From contig NC_090739.1 in NCBI RefSeq assembly GCF_036898095.1, positions 63,451,130-63,515,129 on the forward strand: 64,000 bases of DNA, given 5' to 3'. Shown piece by piece: positions 50,656-56,600 of the stretch (positions are counted from its first letter, which is position 1; each line of letters starts with the position of its first letter). The notes below the pieces were generated by a model. The model was not told the origin of the DNA and searched no databases. It worked only from the letters and a program-made list of their open reading frames with translations. The translations under genes and the position numbers were made by a program. The DNA is from Palaemon carinicauda. Its lineage: Eukaryota; Arthropoda; Malacostraca; Decapoda; Palaemonidae.

Positions 50656-53600
50656 CCAAGGCATTCAGATTTCACACCACATATTGCTCATTTATTGTCA
50701 AATCCACACTATCGAAGACCTTAGAGAACAAGAAAATCTTCAGTTTCCTTATGAAAGACTTAATATCTTCGGTCTTTCGGATGTCTAGTGGGAGGTTATT
50801 GTATAGTCTCAGGGCCACAGAATAGACATATATCTAGGTTCCAATAATTTGGAACCATCTGTAACTATTCTTGTGTCAGCACAATTTGTTGGTTGCACAA
50901 TATGTAGCAATTCTCTTAGATATTTTGGACGTCCGGTTCTGATAACTTGATGGGTTACTGTATGTATTTCAAACTCAATTCTTGCTTTAGTAGCCAGCCA
51001 ATGTAAATCAATTAGTGTAGGAGTCATCTTTTCTCGAGGTGGGACACCTTTTGTCAGTCTTGCTCCTCTGTTTATTGTTTTGTATTTTCTTACATTGCAC
51101 TTTTGGTAAATTATAGTAGATAGAGTTACAGTAGTCAATCCTAGTAATAAAACAGTTTTTCACAAGTTTCTTTATGGAATGTTCATCTACGTTCTACTTT
51201 GTAAGTGCAATGTTTCTAAGATGATAGCCAGCAGTTTTTACTATATTATTGCGCTTAATTTTAGAGAAATTGCATATAGTAATGTGCAGATATTATCATT
51301 CAAATTTTGATTTAAACAAAATTAAATATAAATTATCATGAGCACTTAGAATGCTTGGTAGATAGGTTGAAAAGGTAAGTGAATTTAGTGGGAAGATAGA
51401 TTGAGGAATAAAAGGAACCTAAGTCTTGTAGGTAATAAAATTGACTAATTAAGAAGCTGCTCATTTGGATATGCCTTTTAGTAAGATGTGATAGGTGAAA
51501 AAAAGCACGGTATTATCACTTTTAAATATAGATAATGAGGACTTCGCTAAAGTCCTTCCCATGGAAGTACACCACACAAGAGCCTTTTATGGAGGCTGTA
51601 ATTCCAGTGCTGAAGGTATTTTGCATTTACTTGGCTTCACATTGTCCATGTTTCTGTCTTTTACTTAATAAAGTGGTTTGGTTAAACTGCTCAAGAATGA
51701 CACAGTACTTTTTAGATCTTAAAAGTTATGTCTTTTATCCGGGAAGATCTCAGATATATAGTATCAACTATGTATTTTTAATGGCTCCGTGCTATTCATG
51801 TGTCAGTTATTCTGCTTTTTTCAATATTAATCTTACCCGATGATCATGTAGCTGTCAACTCTGTTGCCCGACAGAAATCTAAGGTCGGGATACGCCAGCG
51901 ATCGCTATACAGGTGGGGGTGTACACAACAGCGCCATCTGTGAGCAGGTACTCAAGTACTTCTTGTCAACAAGAACTCAATTTTTCCTCTGTCGTGCCAC
52001 AGGCAAGACCTACTAAATACGCCGTCCCTAACTGGTTTTGTTTTCACAACGTTTTGGTGAAGTACACTATTCCAGTTTTGAGCTTTCGCTATGCAGGGGT
52101 TTTATCTTCATTTCAAAACTTGAACTCGTTTTGGATAGATTTAATTATGGTGACGAAGAGAGTATGGACTCTCTTTCACTTTTAAATGGCCGACCCTTCC
52201 CTTAGACGGAAGTGTTGGTGACGAAGAGAGTATGGACTCTCTTTCACTTTTAAATGACCGACCCTTCCCTTAGACGGAAGTGTGTTTAGGTTTTTGGTAA
52301 TTTTGCTATTTATTTTATATCTCTCCGCCATTTATAGGCCTCTTCGATTAACTTTCCATTTATTATAAACTTATAAAAAATTAATTTTTATGTTTGTTTA
52401 TATGCGACCTTTCCTAATAGTAGGCGGTCCTTACTTGGAACCGAAGTTAATTAACATTGAGCCCGTCATATCGTATTTCCTTTTAAGAATTTATACTCTT
52501 TTTTTTTAATTTTAATGTTTTTGAAAGAATTTCTTTGATAGTCTCGTACTGTTTTCAAAGATGAACTAACGTTTAGTTTAGTCTCCGCAGTTGTTGACGT
52601 TCAGAACGTTCAACATGCGCTCTATCGTTACGATAGAGAGAGAGTATTTCACGGTTTCACGTTGCAGTAAGAGTAAACCGATTCTAGCGTTTCGTTCATT
52701 CTTTCTTAGCTTAAATGGTTTTAATTCTAATAAAGGAACTTTTTATTTGGGAAACCTTTCAGTTTTTTTCCTTTAACAAATAATATGTTTTAACGATATA
52801 TAATTGGGCTCATCTCTCAGGTTCTAAGTCAAGATAGAGAGAGAGAGAGATAGAGACGGAGGGAGAGAGAGGAGAATAAACGTTTCGTTCAAGCGGGTAA
52901 CGTTGTTCTCGTTTTTTTTTACTCTTCTCCATAGTCGCTATAGGGGAAGAAGGTAAAACGTTTCTAGAGTTTTATTCTTGTTCCCAGGCTTTATGCGGTG
53001 AGAGATTTTAAACGTAGTTTATTTGATCTAGTGTTTAGTCTCTTTTCCAGCCACTGAATTCTTTATCTTTCATTATGTTTTTCTGTTGCATTGTAAAACT
53101 GTTTTCGCAATTACTACCTTTTAATGAAGGATAGGATTGCGTGTTTCAGGTACAAATCACTTAAAGTTTCGAGTTCAGTGAAATAAGTGCAAACAGAAAA
53201 TCAAAAGTGATAAAGTGATATGCGCAAAGTGTTACAGTGTTGCGTTCGAGGGTTCGTCTGTTCGTGCCAGTTGTTCACCTAGTCCGATACCTCTTACAAG
53301 CTCCCATGCCCAGGGGAGAAGTAATGTCGAAGGACTTATGGGTTCCACAGGCCTTGATCGACGAACAGACGTTTCCCTCCGTGGTTTCGGGTGTATCTAC
53401 ACACGTTGCCGACGTGATCACCCCACCCACACAAAGACGAGAGAGCCCATTTATTCCTCGTCTGCGGAAGAGGTTTCTCGCAGAAACCATGGACCAAATC
53501 TTGCAGCTTTTAAGTGCAGGTCGGTCCCTTCCGCGCAAGTCCAACGGCCTAGGTGTAGCCACTGGGTCAGTTCGGACTCGCTGCAGTCTTCGACGACTGC

Positions 53601-56600
53601 ACACCCAGGGTTGCCAGATTTTCTATATGAGAAAAGTCCAACTTTCAAACAACGGAAGCTTTAAAAGGCCAACCTATATGTAGAAAAAGGCCAAATATAC
53701 TTAATATCCGCATATTTTTCATGATATTACTGAAGGCCATTTTAAAAAAAAGGTCAAATTCGAGGTTTTTTGGCCTGAAAAAAGGCCAACCTGGCAACCC
53801 TGTGCACACCTTCCGAGAGAGGCAAGGTGGTACCGCAACAGGCAGTAACTCCGTCTGTTGCCGCACCAGCTGTTTTAGACCCTCAGTCACAACGGACAGT
53901 AACTCCGTTTGTTGCCGTCTTTTATAGACCCTAGTGGTCCATGCTGCAGATATGCAGTCTCAGCTTGCTTCCTTCATGCAGGAGTATCGTGCTGAGAAGG
54001 TTAACACTGCACCTGTTAACCTACAACCTGCCACGGTTGTGCGCTCAGCAGATACTGCGGCTGCCTGCTCCCACACTCCACCTGTGAGAGCTCCACCACC
54101 GATGCGCAGTCGACCCTGCCAGACGCATGTTCATGCTGCACCCTCCGTTGACATGCGTGAGCTACCGCATCAGCAGTGGGAAGGTGCTGTCAAGCTGCCG
54201 TGTTTTGCCACAATGCGGCATGCTCCGCTACCCACGGCAGTCCCTCCCACGCACCAGCACTCCGCTTTTGTTGTTGCCAGCTCCCACACTCCGACTGCGG
54301 AGAAGGTTGACGATGCACCCGTTGGCCTACAGCCTGCCACGGTTGTGCGCCCGGCATGGCTGCCTGCTCCCACACTCTTGTTGTGAGAGCTCCTCCACCC
54401 ATGCGCAGTCGACCCTGCCAGACGCATGCTGACTCCCACAGACACACGGAGCACTCCGTTGCCGTGCATGAGCTACCACAAGCTGCCGTGTTTTGACACG
54501 GTGTGTCAGCCTCAGCAACACACTGTGGTTACCGCCACTCGCCCGCAGCAAACTAGTCAGTCAGGAGTTGAGGCTTCCCCACACAGCTTTGGTTGTTGCC
54601 AACTCACAGACTGTCAAACAGTTACATGACATTGCCTTCTGGTGTGCTACTAATACACCAGTGCTGTATGTCCTCACGCACCTGTTGGGGTTGACAGTTC
54701 AGTTTTTGACAGTTCACAGACTGTCAAGCAGTTTCATAACGTTGCCTTCTGGTCTGCTGCTTATGCACCAGTGAAACCCTCACTGAGATAACCTAGCTTT
54801 TCTCGGACATGGTTCCTTTAGGTGAGAAAGTGCTGTTCTCCCTCCTTCTGATATTCCCTTGAGGACTCTGTCATTTGGAGAGGAGCCTTAAGCTGCTTAG
54901 CCTCCTATGGACTTTAATTAAAGCATAACATGCTTCCAGGGAGGGTAAATGGTTCCGCTTCAGTCGCTAACCCCGTCTGTTGCCACACCTGCTCCCATAG
55001 ACCTTGGGCTTTGTTGCAAGACATGCAGTCCAAGCTTAGTCCTTGATAGAGGATTTTTTACGGAGAAGAACCTTCTTGCCAACAACCTTCCTACCGGTTG
55101 GTTGTACGCCCTGTTGACGCTGAGGTATCCTACTCACGTCCGCCAGTTGAGATGGTTCCTCCACCGGTGCGACCCAGTGTGGGTTGCCAGTCGCACGTTG
55201 ACGTTAAGCTACTCTCGGAGGTGGTTGTGGACGTTCAGTGTGTCACTGGGAAGACGTTCAACAACCAGCAGAGGTGACTTGTTGTGACGCAGTGCGGCAA
55301 CCTCAGCAACCCGATAAGGGGTTGTCTGCACTACCCAGACAGTCTAGACAGTTTCGGGTTGTCGCTGTACTTCCTCGCTTCCCCATGGTTGACAGTTCAC
55401 AGACTGTGCAGCAGTACCATGATCTTGTGTCCGGCTCCGTCACGGATCCACCAGTGCGACCGGATTCAGCGAGTCAGACGTTGCCCGCTCCGTTGCCGTT
55501 TCCTCATCAGTTTCGGATGAGGAACCCTCTGATGAGGACATGGCTGAACAAGACGATCAACCCCCAGCCCTGCTATCCATCCAGAAGATGCTGAAGAAGG
55601 AACACGGCCCTGTCAGGCTGTGGATGAGTCTGGTTAGGACACTGTCATCCGTGGTTCAATTGGTGTCACTTGGAAGACTACACCTCCGTCCTCTTCGGTT
55701 TCATCTAGCTCTTCACTGGAAAAGGACAAGACGCTAGAAGCGGTCTCGATCCCGGTTTCCGGAAGATAAGTCTGGTCTGACTTGATGAAAGGACTTTATC
55801 AACCTTTTATAGGGTCTTCCCCTGACTGTTCAGACTCCCAACCACGTTCTCTTCTCAGACGCATCGGACGTAGGCTGGGGTGCGACCTTAGGCGGTAGGG
55901 AATGCTCGGGATTATGGAACTCGAGTCGAAGGACAATGCATTTTACTGCAAGAAGCTTCTGGCAGTACGTCTGACCTGGAAAAGCTTCAGGTCTCTCCTT
56001 CAAGGCAAAGTAGTGGAGGTGAACACGGACTTCTCCCTGCTTTGATGTTCATCTCCTAGCAAGGAGGGACCTACTCTCTGACATGGTGCGAGTTCGCAAG
56101 TGACCTCCTCTCCTGTTCAACAGATCTAGACTTTTCACTAGTTACAAGTTTCTTCCAAGGCAACTTGAATGTCTTAGCAGTTTGTCTCAGTAGGAAGGGA
56201 CAATAATTCCAACATATTGGACCCTCCACAAAGATGTATGCAAGAGACTTTGGGTCACCTGGGGCCAGCCAACCATAGATCTCTTCGCAACCTCGATGTC
56301 CAAGAGGCTCTCAATACTTTGCTCACCTATCCCGGACCCAGCAGTGGTTCTTTTAGATGCCTTTCTACTAGATTAGTCTCATCTAGATCTATATGCATTC
56401 CCTCCGTTCTAGATTGTCAACAAGGTACTGCAGAAGTTCGCCTCTCACGATGGGACAAAGTTGACACTAGTTGCTTCCCTCTGGCCCGCGAGAGAATAAC
56501 TTACCGAGGTACTTCGATGGCTAGTAGACGTTCCCAGAACTCTTCCCCTAAGGGTGGACCTGCTACGTCTGCCACGCGTAAGAAGGTACTCCAAGGCCTC

